Counted from the stretch's first letter, positions 38,139-50,051 are shown. The stretch is 64,000 bases of DNA from Tessaracoccus antarcticus (GCF_003688855.1 NZ_REFW01000004.1:124001-188000); one strand, 5' to 3'. Program-made: numbers and translations. The notes: generated by a model not told the origin, from the sequence alone.

Positions 38139-41100
38139 TTGGCCGCCTCGCGCTCTGCGTCGAAGAACACCAATGTCGTCTCGCCCAGTGGACGGATCTC
38201 GTTCGCGAAGATCCCAGAACCTCTCGAGGTTCCCAACCTTCTGGACCTGCAGATTGACTCCTACAACTGGCTGATTGGCAACGAGGATTGGCAACGCGAC
38301 GTCAAGGAGCGGCTGGATGCCGGCCGCACCGACGTCAATACCCGCTCGGGTCTGGAGGAGATCTTCGAGGAGATCTCACCCATCGAGGACTTCAACGAGA
38401 CGATGTCGCTGTCATTCCGCGACCACCGTTTCGAGGAGCCGAAGCACACCATCGAGGAGTGCAAGGACCGCGACACCACCTATGCTGCACCCCTGTTCGT
38501 CACCGCCGAGTTCGTGAACAACGACACCGGCGAGATCAAGAGCCAGACCGTCTTCATCGGCGACTTCCCGCTCATGACCGACAAGGGCACCTTCATCGTG
38601 AACGGCACGGAGCGCGTCGTCGTGTCGCAGCTCGTCCGTTCCCCGGGTGTCTACTTCGAGCAGACCCCTGACAAGACGTCCGACAAGGACATTTTCTCCA
38701 CCAAGATCATTCCGTCGCGCGGTGCGTGGCTGGAGTTCGAGATCGACAAGCGCGACATGGTGTTCGTGCGTCTGGACCGCAAGCGCAAGCAGAACGTCAC
38801 CGTCCTGCTGAAGGCGCTCGGCTGGAGCGAGGAGAAGATCCTCGAGGAGTTCGGCCAGTACGAGTCGATGCGCCTCACGCTCGAGAAGGACTCGGTCAAG
38901 ACCCAGGACGAGGCGCTCCTCGACATCTACCGCAAGCTGCGCCCTGGCGAGCCCCCGGCACGTGACGCGGCGCAGGCGCTGTTGGAGAACTACTACTTCA
39001 ACCCCAAGCGCTATGACCTGGCCAAGGTTGGTCGCTACAAGATCAACAAGAAGCTCGGCCTGGAGTTGCCGTTCAACAAGCAGGTGCTGACCGTCGAGGA
39101 CATCGTCGCCGCCATCCGCTACATCGTGGCACTGCACGAGCACCTCGACGACCTCGACGGCGTCATGGTGGAAGCCGACGACATTGACCACTTCGGCAAC
39201 CGTCGCCTCCGCACCGTGGGCGAGCTGATCCAGAACCAGCTCCGCACCGGCCTCGGCCGCATGGAGCGTGTGGTCCGCGACCGCATGACCACGCAGGACA
39301 TCGAGGCGATCACTCCGCAGACGCTCATCAACATCCGGCCCGTGACGGCGGCGTTGAAGGAGTTCTTCGGAACCTCCCAGCTGTCGCAGTTCATGGACCA
39401 GAACAACCCGCTGGCCGGCCTCACGCACAAGCGTCGCCTCTCAGCGCTGGGCCCCGGCGGTCTCTCCCGCGACCGCGCCGGCATGGAAGTCCGAGACGTC
39501 CACTCGTCGCACTACGGCCGCATGTGCCCCATCGAAACCCCTGAAGGCCCGAACATCGGCCTCATCGGTTCGCTGGCGTCCTTCGCCCGGGTGAACGCGT
39601 TCGGCTTCATCGAGACGCCCTACCGCAAGGTCGTCGACGGCCACGTCACCGATGAGATCCAGTACATGACGGCCGACGAGGAGGATCGCTACGCGATCGC
39701 CCAGGCCAATGCCGCCATGGACGACCAGGGTCGCCTCACTGAGGACCGCGTGCTGGTCCGCATCAAGCACGGCGACGCCGACACCGTTCCGGTCGAGGAA
39801 GTCGATTACATGGACGTGTCCCCGCGACAGATGGTGTCCGTGGCCACCGCGCTGATCCCGTTCCTCGAGCACGACGATGCATCGCGTGCCCTCATGGGTG
39901 CCAACATGCAGCGTCAGGCCGTCCCGCTGGTCGCGAACGAATCCCCGTTCGTGGGCACCGGCATGGAATACCGCGCCGCTGTCGACGTCGGCGACGTCAC
40001 GCTGGCCAAGAAGCCGGGTGTGGTCCAGTCCGTGGCCGCAGACCTCATCGAGATCGCGAACGACGACGGCACCTACATCACCTACAAGCTGGACAAGTTC
40101 GTCCGCTCCAATGCAGGCACGTGCATCAACCAGCGTCCGCTGGTTGCAGGTGGCGAGCGTGTCGAGGTGGGCACGCCGCTCGCCGACGGCCCCTGCACGG
40201 AGAAGGGTGAGCTGGCCCTCGGGAAGAACCTCCTCGTGGCATTCATGCCATGGGAGGGCCTCAACTACGAGGACGCCATCATCCTGAGCCAGCGGATCGT
40301 GCAGGACGACGTCCTCACCTCGATCCACATCCAGGAGCACGAGGTCGACGCCCGCGACACCAAGCTCGGTGCCGAGGAAATCACCCGCGACATCCCCAAC
40401 ATCTCCGACGAGATGCTGGCCGACCTCGACGAGCGCGGCATCATCCGCATCGGCGCAGAGGTCTCTGCGGGCGACATCCTGGTGGGCAAGGTCACGCCGA
40501 AGGGCGAGACCGAGCTGACCCCGGAGGAGCGCCTCCTGCGCGCCATCTTCGGCGAGAAGGCCCGTGAGGTGCGCGACACGTCACTCAAGGTGCCCCACGG
40601 CGAGAGCGGCACCGTCATCGGAGTCCGCGTCTTCGACTCCGCCGAGGACGACGACCTGCCCCCCGGCGTCAATCAGCTGGTCCGCGTCCACGTGGCCCAG
40701 AAGCGCAAGATCTCCGACGGTGACAAGCTCGCCGGACGCCACGGCAACAAGGGCGTCATCTCGAAGATCCTGCCCGTGGAGGACATGCCCTTCATGGAGG
40801 ACGGCACGCCCGTCGACATCGTCTTGAACCCGCTGGGCGTTCCGTCGCGAATGAACGTCGGCCAGGTGTTGGAGAACCACCTCGGGTGGGTCGCCAAGAC
40901 CGGGTGGGACGTCACCGGTGTCAAGGAAGCCTGGGCGGAGCGCCTCGTTGACGTCGGCCTCGGCCGTGTTGAGGGTGACTCCAAGCTCGCGACCCCCGTC
41001 TTCGACGGCGCTGGGGAGAACGAGATCACGGGTCTGCTCGAGAACACGCTGCCGACGCGCGACAACGTGCGCCTCATTGACGCCAGCGGCAAGGCCAGCC

Positions 41101-41612
41101 TCTTCGATGGTCGCTCCGGCGAGCCGTTCCCGGAGAAGGTGGGCGTCGGCTACATGTACATGCTGAAGTTGCACCACCTCGTGGACGACAAGATCCACGC
41201 CCGTTCCACCGGTCCGTACTCCATGATCACGCAGCAGCCGCTGGGTGGTAAGGCACAGTTCGGTGGCCAGCGATTCGGTGAGATGGAGGTGTGGGCACTC
41301 GAGGCCTATGGCGCAGCCTGGGCACTGCAGGAGCTCCTCACCATCAAGTCCGACGACGTGCCTGGTCGCGTCAAGGTCTACGAGGCCATCGTCAAGGGCG
41401 AGAACATCCCCGAGCCCGGTATCCCCGAGTCGTTCAAGGTGCTCGTGAAGGAGATGAAGTCCCTCTGCCTGAACGTGGAGGTGCTCTCCGACGACGGACG
41501 AGTGATCGACCTGCGTGACTCCGAGGAGGACCTCCGGTCCGCCGAGGACTTCGGCATCGACCTGGGCCGCCGCCCCGGTGGTGACCACTTCATGGACGTC
41601 GGTGAAGTTTGA
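38139..41612 (+). CDS. rpoB: DNA-directed RNA polymerase subunit beta
   Basis: 1157 residues. TTG 38139 is chosen: it has GGAAGGA 7 bases upstream and gives the actinobacterial start (M)[11 protein letters not shown]. An in-frame ATG at 38097 has no ribosome-binding site and adds 14 unconserved residues. The rifampicin region [20 protein letters not shown] with [14 protein letters not shown] carries the sensitive-type Asp, His and Ser. The PETPEGPN-like element ([12 protein letters not shown]) is intact. Confidence 0.97.
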   Translation: MAASRSASKNTNVVSPSGRISFAKIPEPLEVPNLLDLQIDSYNWLIGNEDWQRDVKERLDAGRTDVNTRSGLEEIFEEISPIEDFNETMSLSFRDHRFEEPKHTIEECKDRDTTYAAPLFVTAEFVNNDTGEIKSQTVFIGDFPLMTDKGTFIVNGTERVVVSQLVRSPGVYFEQTPDKTSDKDIFSTKIIPSRGAWLEFEIDKRDMVFVRLDRKRKQNVTVLLKALGWSEEKILEEFGQYESMRLTLEKDSVKTQDEALLDIYRKLRPGEPPARDAAQALLENYYFNPKRYDLAKVGRYKINKKLGLELPFNKQVLTVEDIVAAIRYIVALHEHLDDLDGVMVEADDIDHFGNRRLRTVGELIQNQLRTGLGRMERVVRDRMTTQDIEAITPQTLINIRPVTAALKEFFGTSQLSQFMDQNNPLAGLTHKRRLSALGPGGLSRDRAGMEVRDVHSSHYGRMCPIETPEGPNIGLIGSLASFARVNAFGFIETPYRKVVDGHVTDEIQYMTADEEDRYAIAQANAAMDDQGRLTEDRVLVRIKHGDADTVPVEEVDYMDVSPRQMVSVATALIPFLEHDDASRALMGANMQRQAVPLVANESPFVGTGMEYRAAVDVGDVTLAKKPGVVQSVAADLIEIANDDGTYITYKLDKFVRSNAGTCINQRPLVAGGERVEVGTPLADGPCTEKGELALGKNLLVAFMPWEGLNYEDAIILSQRIVQDDVLTSIHIQEHEVDARDTKLGAEEITRDIPNISDEMLADLDERGIIRIGAEVSAGDILVGKVTPKGETELTPEERLLRAIFGEKAREVRDTSLKVPHGESGTVIGVRVFDSAEDDDLPPGVNQLVRVHVAQKRKISDGDKLAGRHGNKGVISKILPVEDMPFMEDGTPVDIVLNPLGVPSRMNVGQVLENHLGWVAKTGWDVTGVKEAWAERLVDVGLGRVEGDSKLATPVFDGAGENEITGLLENTLPTRDNVRLIDASGKASLFDGRSGEPFPEKVGVGYMYMLKLHHLVDDKIHARSTGPYSMITQQPLGGKAQFGGQRFGEMEVWALEAYGAAWALQELLTIKSDDVPGRVKVYEAIVKGENIPEPGIPESFKVLVKEMKSLCLNVEVLSDDGRVIDLRDSEEDLRSAEDFGIDLGRRPGGDHFMDVGEV

Positions 41613-41615
41613 GCC

Positions 41616-41675
41616 CACGGGGGCAGTGCCCCCGTGTACCCCCGGCGGGCGTCGCATGCGACATGAAGCCGGGGG
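41616..41675 (+). promoter_or_regulatory. Two hairpins in the rpoB-rpoC gap
   Basis: A 9-bp perfect stem with loop AGT (41616-41636) begins three bases after the rpoB stop. A second 8-bp stem (CCCCCGGC 41639-41646 with 41668-41675) encloses a 12-bp palindrome at 41651-41662. No T-tract. Possibly an attenuator or RNA-processing site. Confidence 0.5.
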
Positions 41676-41750
41676 ACTCCGTCCCCTCAACGACACAAGA
41701 CTTATGAATCACCGCGACAGCGCATACGGCGCGGGAGAGAGAGAATCAAC

Positions 41751-44700
41751 GTGCTGGACGTGAACTTCTACGACGAACTGCGGATTGGCCTGGCGAGCGC
41801 CGACCAGATTCGCGAATGGTCCCATGGCGAGGTCAAGAAGCCTGAGACCATCAACTACCGCACCCTCAAGCCCGAGCGCGACGGCCTCTTCTGCGAGAAG
41901 ATCTTCGGCCCCACCCGGGACTGGGAGTGCTACTGCGGCAAGTACAAGCGTGTCCGCTTCAAGGGCATCATCTGTGAGCGCTGTGGCGTCGAGGTCACCC
42001 GTAGCAACGTGCGCCGTGAGCGCATGGGCCACGTGGAGCTCGCCGCACCGGTGACCCACATCTGGTACTTCAAGGGTGTCCCCAGCCGCCTCGGCTACCT
42101 GTTGGACATTGCCCCGAAGGACCTTGAGAAGGTCATCTACTTCGCCGCGCACATGATCACGGCCGTCGACGACGAGGCGCGTCACCGCGACCTGTCGTCG
42201 CTGCAGGCCAAGGTCGAGGTGGAGACCAAGCAGGTCGCGCAGCGTCGCGACGCCGACATCGAGGCACGCACCCGCAAGCTCGAGGAGGACCTCGCGCAAC
42301 TGGAGGCCGAGGGCGCCAAAGCGGACATGAAGCGTCGCGTCCGCGACGGTGCCGAGAAGGAGATGACGCAGCTCCGCACCAGGACGCAGCGCCAGCTCGA
42401 CCGCATCCAGGAGGTGTGGGACCGCTTCAAGACGCTGAAGGTCCAGGACCTCGAGGGTGATGAGATCCTCTACCGCGAGATGACGAAGCGCTTCGGCAAG
42501 TACTTCGAGGGCTACATGGGTGCCGAGGCGATCCAGCGTCGCCTCCGGACCTTCGACCTGGCCGCCGAGCAGGCTTCGCTTCGCGAGACCATCGCCACCG
42601 GCAAGGGCCAGCGCAAGACCCGCGCCCTCAAGCGGCTCAAGGTCGTGGCGGCGTTCCTCAGCGGTGGCAACGACCCCGCCGGCATGGTGCTGGACGCCGT
42701 CCCGGTCATCCCGCCGGACCTGCGCCCCATGGTGCAGCTCGACGGTGGCCGCTTCGCCACCTCCGACCTGAACGACCTCTACCGTCGCGTCATCAACCGG
42801 AACAACCGCCTGAAGCGCCTGCTTGACCTCGGTGCACCCGAGATCATCGTGAACAACGAGAAGCGCATGCTGCAGGAGGCCGTCGACTCCCTGTTCGACA
42901 ACGGTCGTCGTGGTCGCCCGGTGACGGGCCCCGGCAACCGGCCCCTGAAGTCCATCTCGGACATGCTGAAGGGCAAGCAGGGTCGGTTCCGCCAGAACCT
43001 TCTGGGCAAGCGCGTCGACTACTCGGGACGTTCCGTCATCGTGGTGGGACCGCAGCTGAAACTGCACCAGTGTGGTCTGCCGAAGGCCATGGCGCTCGAG
43101 CTGTTCAAGCCGTTCGTCATGAAGCGCCTCGACGACCTCAACCACGCCCAGAACATCAAGGCCGCCAAGCGCATGGTCGAGCGCCAGCGCCCCGTGGTGT
43201 GGGATGTCCTCGAAGAGGTCATCCAGGAGCACCCGGTCCTGCTGAACCGTGCACCCACCCTGCACCGCCTCGGCATCCAGGCGTTCGAGCCGCAGCTCAT
43301 CGAGGGCAAGGCCATCCAGATCCACCCGCTCGTCTGCACCGCGTTCAACGCAGACTTCGACGGTGACCAGATGGCCGTGCACCTGCCGCTGAGCGCGGAG
43401 GCGCAGGCTGAAGCCCGCATCCTGATGTTGTCCACCAACAACATCCTGAAGCCGGCAGATGGCCGTCCCGTGACCATGCCCACCCAGGACATGATCATCG
43501 GCACGTACTTCCTAACCACCGAGCGCGGCGACGCTGGTGCAGGCAGGGCGTTCTCGTCCCTGTCCGAGGCCGTCATGGCCTTCGACCGTGGCGATCTGGC
43601 CGTGGGTGCGCGCATCAAGCTGCGTCTGACCAACGTTGTCCCGGCTGGGCTGCAGCCCCGCCACGACGGCTCGTTCCTGGTGGAGACCACCCTGGGACGT
43701 GCACTCTTCAACGAGGCACTTCCTGAGGACTTCGGCTTCATCAACGAGGTCGTCGGCAAGAAGGTGCTCGGGCGGATCGTCAACGAACTGGCCGAGAGCT
43801 ACCCGAAGATCGTGGTGGCCCACACCCTGGACAACCTGAAGGACCTGGGTTTCCACTGGGCAACCCGCTCCGGTGTGACGGTGTCCATCTCGGACGTCCA
43901 GACCCCGCCCAACAAGGCGGAGATCCTGGCCGGCTACGAGGAGCGTGCCACCAAGGTGGACAAGCTCTACGAGCGTGGATCCGTGACGGAGGATGAGCGT
44001 CGACAGGAGCTCATCGACATCTGGAACGACGCCACCGCTGAGCTGACGCAGGCGATGAAGGACAACTTCACCACCGACAACCCCATCTTCATGATGGTCG
44101 ACTCCGGTGCACGAGGCAACATGACGCAGATGCGTCAGATTGCCGCCATGCGAGGGCTGGTGGCCAACCCGAAGGGCGACATCATCGCCCGACCGATCAA
44201 GTCGAACTTCCGCGAGGGCCTGTCCGTTCTGGAGTACTTCATCTCCACGCACGGTGGCCGCAAGGGGCAGGCCGACACGGCTCTGCGTACCGCCGACTCG
44301 GGGTACCTGACCCGTCGACTCGTCGACGTGTCCCAGGACGTCATCATTCGGGAAGAGGACTGCGGCACTGAGCGTGGCCTCGTGAAGACCATCGCCACGT
44401 GGCGCAAGCCGGGTAAGGATGCCTCCGGGAAGCCGATCTCGGAAAAGGTGGAGCCTCTCACCGAGGGCGCCACCGCCGAGATGGTCGTTGACGTCGAGAC
44501 TGCCGTGTACGCACGGACCCTCGCCGTGGACGCGGTCGACTCCGACGGCACCGTCCTGGTGAAGGCCGGTACCGACCTGGGCGACGCCCACATCGACACC
44601 CTTATCGCGGCCGGCATCACGGAGGTCAAGGTCCGCTCGGTCCTGACCTGCGAGGCGACGACCGGGACCTGCGCCCTGTGCTACGGCCGTTCACTGGCCA

Positions 44701-45689
44701 CCGGCCTGCTCGTGGACGTGGGTGAGGCCGTCGGTATCGTGGCCGCCCAGTCCATCGGCGAGCCCGGCACCCAGCTGACGATGCGTACCTTCCACACCGG
44801 TGGTGTGGCAGGGGACGACATCACGCAGGGCCTGCCGCGCGTGGTCGAGCTCTTCGAGGCCCGCCAGCCCAAGGGCAAGGCCCCCATCGCTGAGGCCGAC
44901 GGTGTCGTGCGCATCGAGGACGGCGACCGCAGCCGCAAGATCGTCATCGTCCGCGATGACGGCGGCGAGGACCTGGAGTACCCCGTGGGTCGTCGTACAC
45001 GGCTGGAGTTCGAGGATGCCAACGGCGTCCGCTACTCCGTTCGGGACGGCGCACGCGTGGTGCTGGGGCAGCAGCTCACCGCCGGTCAGGTGGACCCGCA
45101 GGACGTCCTGCGGATCCGCGGTCTCCGGAGGGTGCAGGAGCACCTGGTGGACGAGGTCCAGCGTGTGTACCGCACGCAGGGTGCCCCGATCCACGACAAG
45201 CACATCGAGATCATCGTGCGCCAGATGCTCCGTCGCGTGACGGTCATCGACTCCGGCGACACCACGATGATGCCGGGTGAGCTCGTGGACCGTCAGGGCT
45301 ACGAGGCTGCCAACCGCAAGTCGCTCAACGAGGGCGGACAGCCCGGCGAGGGTCGTCCCGTGCTCATGGGCATCACGAAGGCCTCCCTGGCCACCGACTC
45401 GTGGCTCTCGGCCGCCTCCTTCCAGGAGACGACCAAGGTGCTCACCGACGCCGCCATCCAGGGCAAGAGCGATTCGCTCATCGGCCTCAAGGAGAACGTC
45501 ATCCTGGGCAAGCTGATCCCGGCCGGAACCGGCCTGGAGAGGTACCGCAACATCCGGGTGGAGCCCACCGAGGACGCGCGGGCCACGGCCTACACGATGA
45601 GCTATGACCCGTACGACTACTCCTTCGGGAGCGAGGCCAGCGGGCCGGGTGTGCCGCTGGACGACATCGACTTCGGCGAGATGCGCTGA
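41751..45689 (+). CDS. rpoC: DNA-directed RNA polymerase subunit beta'
   Basis: 1312 residues. The catalytic Mg motif [12 protein letters not shown], the N-terminal zinc ribbon ([16 protein letters not shown]) and the second zinc site ([11 protein letters not shown]) are complete. GTG 41751 is preceded by GGGAGAGAGA. The 138-base gap after rpoB holds two hairpins but no promoter I can support. Confidence 0.98.
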   Translation: MLDVNFYDELRIGLASADQIREWSHGEVKKPETINYRTLKPERDGLFCEKIFGPTRDWECYCGKYKRVRFKGIICERCGVEVTRSNVRRERMGHVELAAPVTHIWYFKGVPSRLGYLLDIAPKDLEKVIYFAAHMITAVDDEARHRDLSSLQAKVEVETKQVAQRRDADIEARTRKLEEDLAQLEAEGAKADMKRRVRDGAEKEMTQLRTRTQRQLDRIQEVWDRFKTLKVQDLEGDEILYREMTKRFGKYFEGYMGAEAIQRRLRTFDLAAEQASLRETIATGKGQRKTRALKRLKVVAAFLSGGNDPAGMVLDAVPVIPPDLRPMVQLDGGRFATSDLNDLYRRVINRNNRLKRLLDLGAPEIIVNNEKRMLQEAVDSLFDNGRRGRPVTGPGNRPLKSISDMLKGKQGRFRQNLLGKRVDYSGRSVIVVGPQLKLHQCGLPKAMALELFKPFVMKRLDDLNHAQNIKAAKRMVERQRPVVWDVLEEVIQEHPVLLNRAPTLHRLGIQAFEPQLIEGKAIQIHPLVCTAFNADFDGDQMAVHLPLSAEAQAEARILMLSTNNILKPADGRPVTMPTQDMIIGTYFLTTERGDAGAGRAFSSLSEAVMAFDRGDLAVGARIKLRLTNVVPAGLQPRHDGSFLVETTLGRALFNEALPEDFGFINEVVGKKVLGRIVNELAESYPKIVVAHTLDNLKDLGFHWATRSGVTVSISDVQTPPNKAEILAGYEERATKVDKLYERGSVTEDERRQELIDIWNDATAELTQAMKDNFTTDNPIFMMVDSGARGNMTQMRQIAAMRGLVANPKGDIIARPIKSNFREGLSVLEYFISTHGGRKGQADTALRTADSGYLTRRLVDVSQDVIIREEDCGTERGLVKTIATWRKPGKDASGKPISEKVEPLTEGATAEMVVDVETAVYARTLAVDAVDSDGTVLVKAGTDLGDAHIDTLIAAGITEVKVRSVLTCEATTGTCALCYGRSLATGLLVDVGEAVGIVAAQSIGEPGTQLTMRTFHTGGVAGDDITQGLPRVVELFEARQPKGKAPIAEADGVVRIEDGDRSRKIVIVRDDGGEDLEYPVGRRTRLEFEDANGVRYSVRDGARVVLGQQLTAGQVDPQDVLRIRGLRRVQEHLVDEVQRVYRTQGAPIHDKHIEIIVRQMLRRVTVIDSGDTTMMPGELVDRQGYEAANRKSLNEGGQPGEGRPVLMGITKASLATDSWLSAASFQETTKVLTDAAIQGKSDSLIGLKENVILGKLIPAGTGLERYRNIRVEPTEDARATAYTMSYDPYDYSFGSEASGPGVPLDDIDFGEMR

Positions 45690-45716
45690 CTGCGCAGCTC
45701 ACCTGAGTGACAACCC

Positions 45717-45755
45717 ACGACGGGGAGTCGGGCACACCGCCCGGCTCCCCGTTGT
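45717..45755 (+). terminator. Terminator after rpoC
   Basis: 14-bp core stem (45720-45733 with 45739-45752) extended by three outer pairs, loop ACACC. Confidence 0.8.
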
Positions 45756-45788
45756 GCATGCCCAGAGGTGGCCAAAGGCCCTCGCGCG

Positions 45789-45808
45789 GCGAATCGTTAT
45801 CAATTCGC
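45789..45808 (+). repeat. Inverted repeat upstream of chvE
   Basis: GCGAAT and ATTCGC separated by 8 bases, 24 bases upstream of the -35 of the sugar transporter promoter. Possible operator of a carbohydrate regulator; speculative. Confidence 0.3.
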
Positions 45809-45831
45809 AACCCATTCCGCGGGTGTTTCGT

Positions 45832-45861
45832 TTGTGGATCCACTCGTGGCGTAGGTCTAAT
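45832..45861 (+). promoter_or_regulatory. Promoter of the chvE-gguAB operon
   Basis: -35 TTGTGG (45832-45837), 18-base spacer, -10 TCTAAT (45856-45861). A perfect palindrome GTGGATCCAC (45834-45843) overlaps the -35. Confidence 0.55.
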
Positions 45862-45966
45862 GGGGTCGTCCGACCGGAAGTCGACCCCCACGTGGAGGTC
45901 GAGGGGGGGAGGGCAATAGGATCCAGTAATGCCGCATTGGTGCGGCCAGTCACAAGGAGATTTTGA

Positions 45967-47103
45967 ATGGACCGCAGGCAATTTCTGGTCGGGCTCAGTG
46001 CAGCCGGCGTCATCGGCGCAGCCGCCCTCGCAGGGTGCAGCAACAACGACACCACGACTCCCACGGACGGCGAGTCGCCCGGTGGCGGCGACGGTGCAGG
46101 TGCGCTCGTCGGTGTGCTCATGCCCACCAAGACGTCGCAGCGTTGGATCGATGACGGCAACAACGTCAAGAAGGCGCTGGAGGACAAGGGCTACAAGGTC
46201 GACCTCCTCTACGCCAACGACGACATCCCCCAGCAGCAGCAGCAGCTCGACGCCGTGCTGGGCAAGAACGCCAAGGCGCTCATCATTGCCTCGATCGACG
46301 GTACGACTCTGGCCACCGGGTTGAAGAAGGCCGGTGAGCAGGGCGTCAAGGTCATCGCCTACGACCGACTCATCAACGAAACCCCGAACGTTGACTACTA
46401 CGTCACCTTCGACAACCAGAACGTCGGCGTGCAGCAGGGCACCTCGCTGCTGCAGGGCCTCGGTGTCTTCGACGCAGAGGGCAAGGAGACCGACAAGAAG
46501 GGTCCCTTCAACGTCGAGATCTTCTCCGGCGCAGTCACCGACAACAACTCGCAGTTCTTCTACAACGGCGCCATGAGTGTCATCCAGAAGTACATCGACT
46601 CCGGTGTCCTGAAGGTCCAGTCCGGTCAGACGACGCTGGAGCAGACCGCGACCCCGTACTGGAAGCAGGAAGAGGCCCAGAAGCGTTGCGACGCCATCCT
46701 GGGTGGCTTCTACGCACAGGGCGAGAAGATGGACGGCGCACTGTGCGCCTACGACGGTCTCTCGCGCGGTGTGCTCACCTCCATCCAGGGTGCGGGCGCC
46801 CCGGTCCCGATCATCACCGGCCAGGACGCAGAAGTGCCGTCCTGCAAGCTGATCCTTGATGGCGACCAGTACTCCACCATCCTCAAGGACACCCGTGAGC
46901 TCGCCGCCAAGGCCGTCGACATGGTCGACGCCGTGCTGCAGGGCAAGGAGCCCGAGGTGAACGACACGAAGACCTACGACAACAAGGTCAAGGTCGTTCC
47001 CGCGTTCCTCCTGGAATCCGTTGTCGTAACCAAGGACAACCTCATGGAAGTTGTGGTTGACTCCGGGTACTACACCAAGGAGCAGGTCGAGTCAGGCAAG
47101 TAG
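45967..47103 (+). CDS. chvE: Monosaccharide ABC transporter substrate-binding lipoprotein (ChvE type)
   Basis: 378-residue periplasmic-binding-protein-like sugar binder of the ChvE family. The signal MDRRQFLVGL has a twin-arginine-like RRxFL motif and ends in the lipobox LAGC with C24, so it may be a Tat-exported lipoprotein. Typical family blocks: NDDIPQQQQQLDAVLGKNAK and KVIAYDRLINETPNVDYYV. AAGGAGATTTTGA lies directly before ATG 45967. First gene of a three-gene transporter operon. Confidence 0.93.
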   Translation: MDRRQFLVGLSAAGVIGAAALAGCSNNDTTTPTDGESPGGGDGAGALVGVLMPTKTSQRWIDDGNNVKKALEDKGYKVDLLYANDDIPQQQQQLDAVLGKNAKALIIASIDGTTLATGLKKAGEQGVKVIAYDRLINETPNVDYYVTFDNQNVGVQQGTSLLQGLGVFDAEGKETDKKGPFNVEIFSGAVTDNNSQFFYNGAMSVIQKYIDSGVLKVQSGQTTLEQTATPYWKQEEAQKRCDAILGGFYAQGEKMDGALCAYDGLSRGVLTSIQGAGAPVPIITGQDAEVPSCKLILDGDQYSTILKDTRELAAKAVDMVDAVLQGKEPEVNDTKTYDNKVKVVPAFLLESVVVTKDNLMEVVVDSGYYTKEQVESGK

Positions 47104-47181
47104 GTCCCGACCGGAAGAAGGGGGCTGGGACCGTCAGGTTCCGGCCCCTTCTTCTGACACTCCCTATACGAAGGCGGAATC

Positions 47182-48711
47182 GTGAACGATCACATCCTGG
47201 AGATGCGCAGCATCACCAAGACCTTCCCGGGCGTCAAAGCGCTCTCCGACGTGACCATTCAGGTTGAGCGGGGAGAGGTTCACGCCATCTGCGGCGAGAA
47301 CGGTGCGGGCAAGTCCACACTCATGAAGGTCCTCTCGGGCGTCTACCCGCACGGGGACTACGAGGGTCAGATCATCCTGGAAGGCGAGGAGGTCACCTTC
47401 GGCAGTATCCGGGATTCGGAGAAGGCCGGCGTCGTCATCATCCACCAGGAGTTGGCGCTCAGCCCCTACCTCTCCATCGCCGAGAACATCTTCCTCGGCA
47501 ACGAACGCAAGTCCGGTCTCCTCATCGACTGGAACGCCACCAACGTGCAGGCGGCGGAGCTGCTGCGGCGCGTGGGTCTGCGGGAGAACCCCGCCACCAA
47601 GATCATGGACATCGGCGTCGGCAAACAGCAGTTGGTCGAGATCGCGAAGGCCATGAGCAAGGACGTCAAACTGCTCATCCTCGACGAGCCCACTGCCGCC
47701 CTGAATGACGAGGACTCCGCGCACCTGCTGGACCTGATCCGCGGCCTGCGTGACCAGGGTGTCACCTGCATCATCATCAGCCACAAGCTCAACGAGATCC
47801 GCGCCATCGCCAATCACGTCACCGTGATCCGCGACGGTCAGGTCATCGAAACCCTGGACCTTCAGTCAGGGGAGGTGTCCGAGGACCGGATCATCAAGGG
47901 GATGGTGGGTCGAGAACTCACCAATCGGTACCCCGAACGGGAGTCCCACATCGGTGCGGAAGTCCTTCGTATCGAGAACTGGACCGTCCACCACCCCCAG
48001 CAGCACGACCGCGTTGTCGTCGACCATGCCAACGTTGTTGTCCGCGCCGGTGAGGTCGTCGGCATCGCCGGCCTGATGGGTGCCGGCCGCACGGAACTGG
48101 CCATGAGCGTTTTCGGGCACAGCTACGGCTCCAACATCTCCGGGCAGCTCTACCTGGATGGGAACCCCATCGAGGCCAAGAGCACCGGTGCCGCGATCCG
48201 TCACGGCATCGCGTACGCCACGGAGGACCGCAAGAAGTACGGTCTCAACCTCATCGAGGACATCAAGCGCAACATCTCGCTCGCGGGACTGCCGAAACTC
48301 GCCCCGAACGGATGGGTGGACGGCAACAGGGAAACGGTCGTCGCCAACGACTACCGTCGCTCCATGCGGATCAAGGCCCCCAGCGTGGCTGTCAAGACCG
48401 GGACACTCTCCGGTGGCAACCAGCAGAAGGTGGTCCTGAGCAAGTGGATGTTCACGGAACCTGAAGTGCTGATCCTCGATGAGCCCACACGTGGCATCGA
48501 CGTGGGCGCCAAGTTCGAGATCTACGGCATCATCAACCAGCTCGTTGACGCCGGCAAGGCCGTCATCGTCATCAGTTCGGAGTTGCCGGAACTCCTCGGT
48601 ATCTGCGACCGCATCTACACCCTCGCCGAAGGCCGCATCACCGGCGACTTCCCCGTGGCCGACGCCACGCCGGAAACCCTCATTCGTTACATGACCCTCG
48701 AGAAGGACTGA
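47182..48711 (+). CDS. gguA: Sugar ABC transporter ATP-binding protein (GguA type)
   Basis: 509 residues with two ABC domains in tandem, as in the CUT2 family. The first has Walker [13 protein letters not shown] and Walker [12 protein letters not shown]; the second has a degenerate Walker A ([12 protein letters not shown]) but an intact LSGGNQQKV signature and [14 protein letters not shown] 47182 is chosen; the 78-base gap after chvE contains a small hairpin. The stop is 4 bases before gguB. Confidence 0.95.
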   Translation: MNDHILEMRSITKTFPGVKALSDVTIQVERGEVHAICGENGAGKSTLMKVLSGVYPHGDYEGQIILEGEEVTFGSIRDSEKAGVVIIHQELALSPYLSIAENIFLGNERKSGLLIDWNATNVQAAELLRRVGLRENPATKIMDIGVGKQQLVEIAKAMSKDVKLLILDEPTAALNDEDSAHLLDLIRGLRDQGVTCIIISHKLNEIRAIANHVTVIRDGQVIETLDLQSGEVSEDRIIKGMVGRELTNRYPERESHIGAEVLRIENWTVHHPQQHDRVVVDHANVVVRAGEVVGIAGLMGAGRTELAMSVFGHSYGSNISGQLYLDGNPIEAKSTGAAIRHGIAYATEDRKKYGLNLIEDIKRNISLAGLPKLAPNGWVDGNRETVVANDYRRSMRIKAPSVAVKTGTLSGGNQQKVVLSKWMFTEPEVLILDEPTRGIDVGAKFEIYGIINQLVDAGKAVIVISSELPELLGICDRIYTLAEGRITGDFPVADATPETLIRYMTLEKD

Positions 48712-48715
48712 GAAG

Positions 48716-49927
48716 ATGTCGACAGAGACGACAGCGCCCATCAAGAAGGCGCGTGAGAAGGGGATTGTCTCCTACCTCATGTCACAGTTGCGGACCGTGG
48801 GTCTGCTCGTGGCCTTCCTTGTCCTCCTCGCCCTCATGCAGTTCCTGACCGACGGCTCGCTGCTCACCCCGCAGAACATCACGTCGGTCCTCAACGGGAA
48901 CTCCTACATCCTGATCCTTGCCATCGGCATGGTGATGGTGATCATCGCCGGGCACATCGACTTGTCGGTGGGCTCCGTCGTGGCCCTCATTGGTGCCGTG
49001 ACGGGTGTCATCACCGTCACCTGGGGGCTTCCATGGTGGGTCGCCGTCATCGGCGGTCTGTTCATCGGCTGCGTCGTCGGTGCCTGGCAGGGTATATGGG
49101 TGGCCTATGTGGGGATTCCCGCGTTCATCGTGACGCTCGGCGGCATGCTGACGTTCCGGGGTCTGGCGCAGATCACCCTGGGCAACATCCCCATCACGCC
49201 GTTCCCGGACTCCTATGTCGCCATCGGTGCCGGGTTCCTCCCGCGTATGGGGGAGCGTGGTGTGGGCGTCGACCCCATCACGATGGCCATCGGTGCGATC
49301 GTGGCGGCAGTGCTGGTGGTCCTTGAGGTCCGTGAGCGCATGGGCCGGCAGAAGCTCGGGCTTGAGCAGGAGCCGCAGGCCTGGTTCATCGTGCGCGCCG
49401 CGGTGACGGCCGCGTTCATTCTCCTGGTCGCGTGGCAGCTGTCCCAGTACGCCGGCATCCCCATCATCGTGGTGGTCCTCGGTGTGCTCGTGGCGATCTA
49501 CACCACCGTGATGAACCGCTCCGTCTTCGGGCGCAGCGTTTATGCCCGCGGTGGCAACCTCACCGCGGCGAAGCTCTCGGGCATCAACACCAAGAAGATT
49601 GACTTCCTGCTGTTCGTCAACAACGGTTTCATTGGCGCCATTGCGGGCATCGCCTTCACTGCACGCTCCAACTCGGCCGGCCCCAACGCCGGCAACATGT
49701 TCGAGCTGGACGCCATCGCGGCGTGCTTCATCGGTGGAGCGGCCGTCACCGGCGGCGTCGGCACGGTCATCGGCGCCATGCTCGGTGGTCTCATCATGGC
49801 CACGCTGAACTTCGGCATGTACCTGATGGGGCTGGGCAGCGACGTGCAGCAGTTCATCAAGGGCCTCGTCCTGCTGGCCGCCGTCGCCTTCGACGTGTTC
49901 AACAAGTCGCGCGGTGTGCGCAACTGA
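48716..49927 (+). CDS. gguB: Sugar ABC transporter permease (GguB type)
   Basis: 403-residue CUT2 permease with 10 or more hydrophobic segments; conserved IAGHIDLSVGSVVALIG, GIPAFIVTLGGMLTFRG and IGGAAVTGGVGTVIGAMLGG. Longer than typical RbsC-like permeases (about 320), as is normal for GguB/XylH. Together with chvE and gguA it should import an aldose such as xylose, galactose or glucose. Confidence 0.95.
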   Translation: MSTETTAPIKKAREKGIVSYLMSQLRTVGLLVAFLVLLALMQFLTDGSLLTPQNITSVLNGNSYILILAIGMVMVIIAGHIDLSVGSVVALIGAVTGVITVTWGLPWWVAVIGGLFIGCVVGAWQGIWVAYVGIPAFIVTLGGMLTFRGLAQITLGNIPITPFPDSYVAIGAGFLPRMGERGVGVDPITMAIGAIVAAVLVVLEVRERMGRQKLGLEQEPQAWFIVRAAVTAAFILLVAWQLSQYAGIPIIVVVLGVLVAIYTTVMNRSVFGRSVYARGGNLTAAKLSGINTKKIDFLLFVNNGFIGAIAGIAFTARSNSAGPNAGNMFELDAIAACFIGGAAVTGGVGTVIGAMLGGLIMATLNFGMYLMGLGSDVQQFIKGLVLLAAVAFDVFNKSRGVRN

Positions 49928-49951
49928 TACCGCCCGCTCATCTTCGCCACG

Positions 49952-49983
49952 ACGGCGGGGTGCCCTCCGGGGCATCCCGCCGT
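49952..49983 (+). terminator. Terminator after gguB
   Basis: 14-bp stem (ACGGCGGG core, one G-T pair) with loop TCCG. Confidence 0.8.
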
Positions 49984-50016
49984 TGTGCTGTCCGGGGTGG
50001 GGGACAGCACGCGGTT

Positions 50017-50045
50017 TTGACCGAGCGGTGGGCGCGAGGTAATCT
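50017..50045 (+). promoter_or_regulatory. Promoter of the rpsL-rpsG-fusA operon
   Basis: -35 TTGACC (50017-50022), 17-base spacer, -10 TAATCT (50040-50045). Confidence 0.65.
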
Positions 50046-50051
50046 TGGCAA

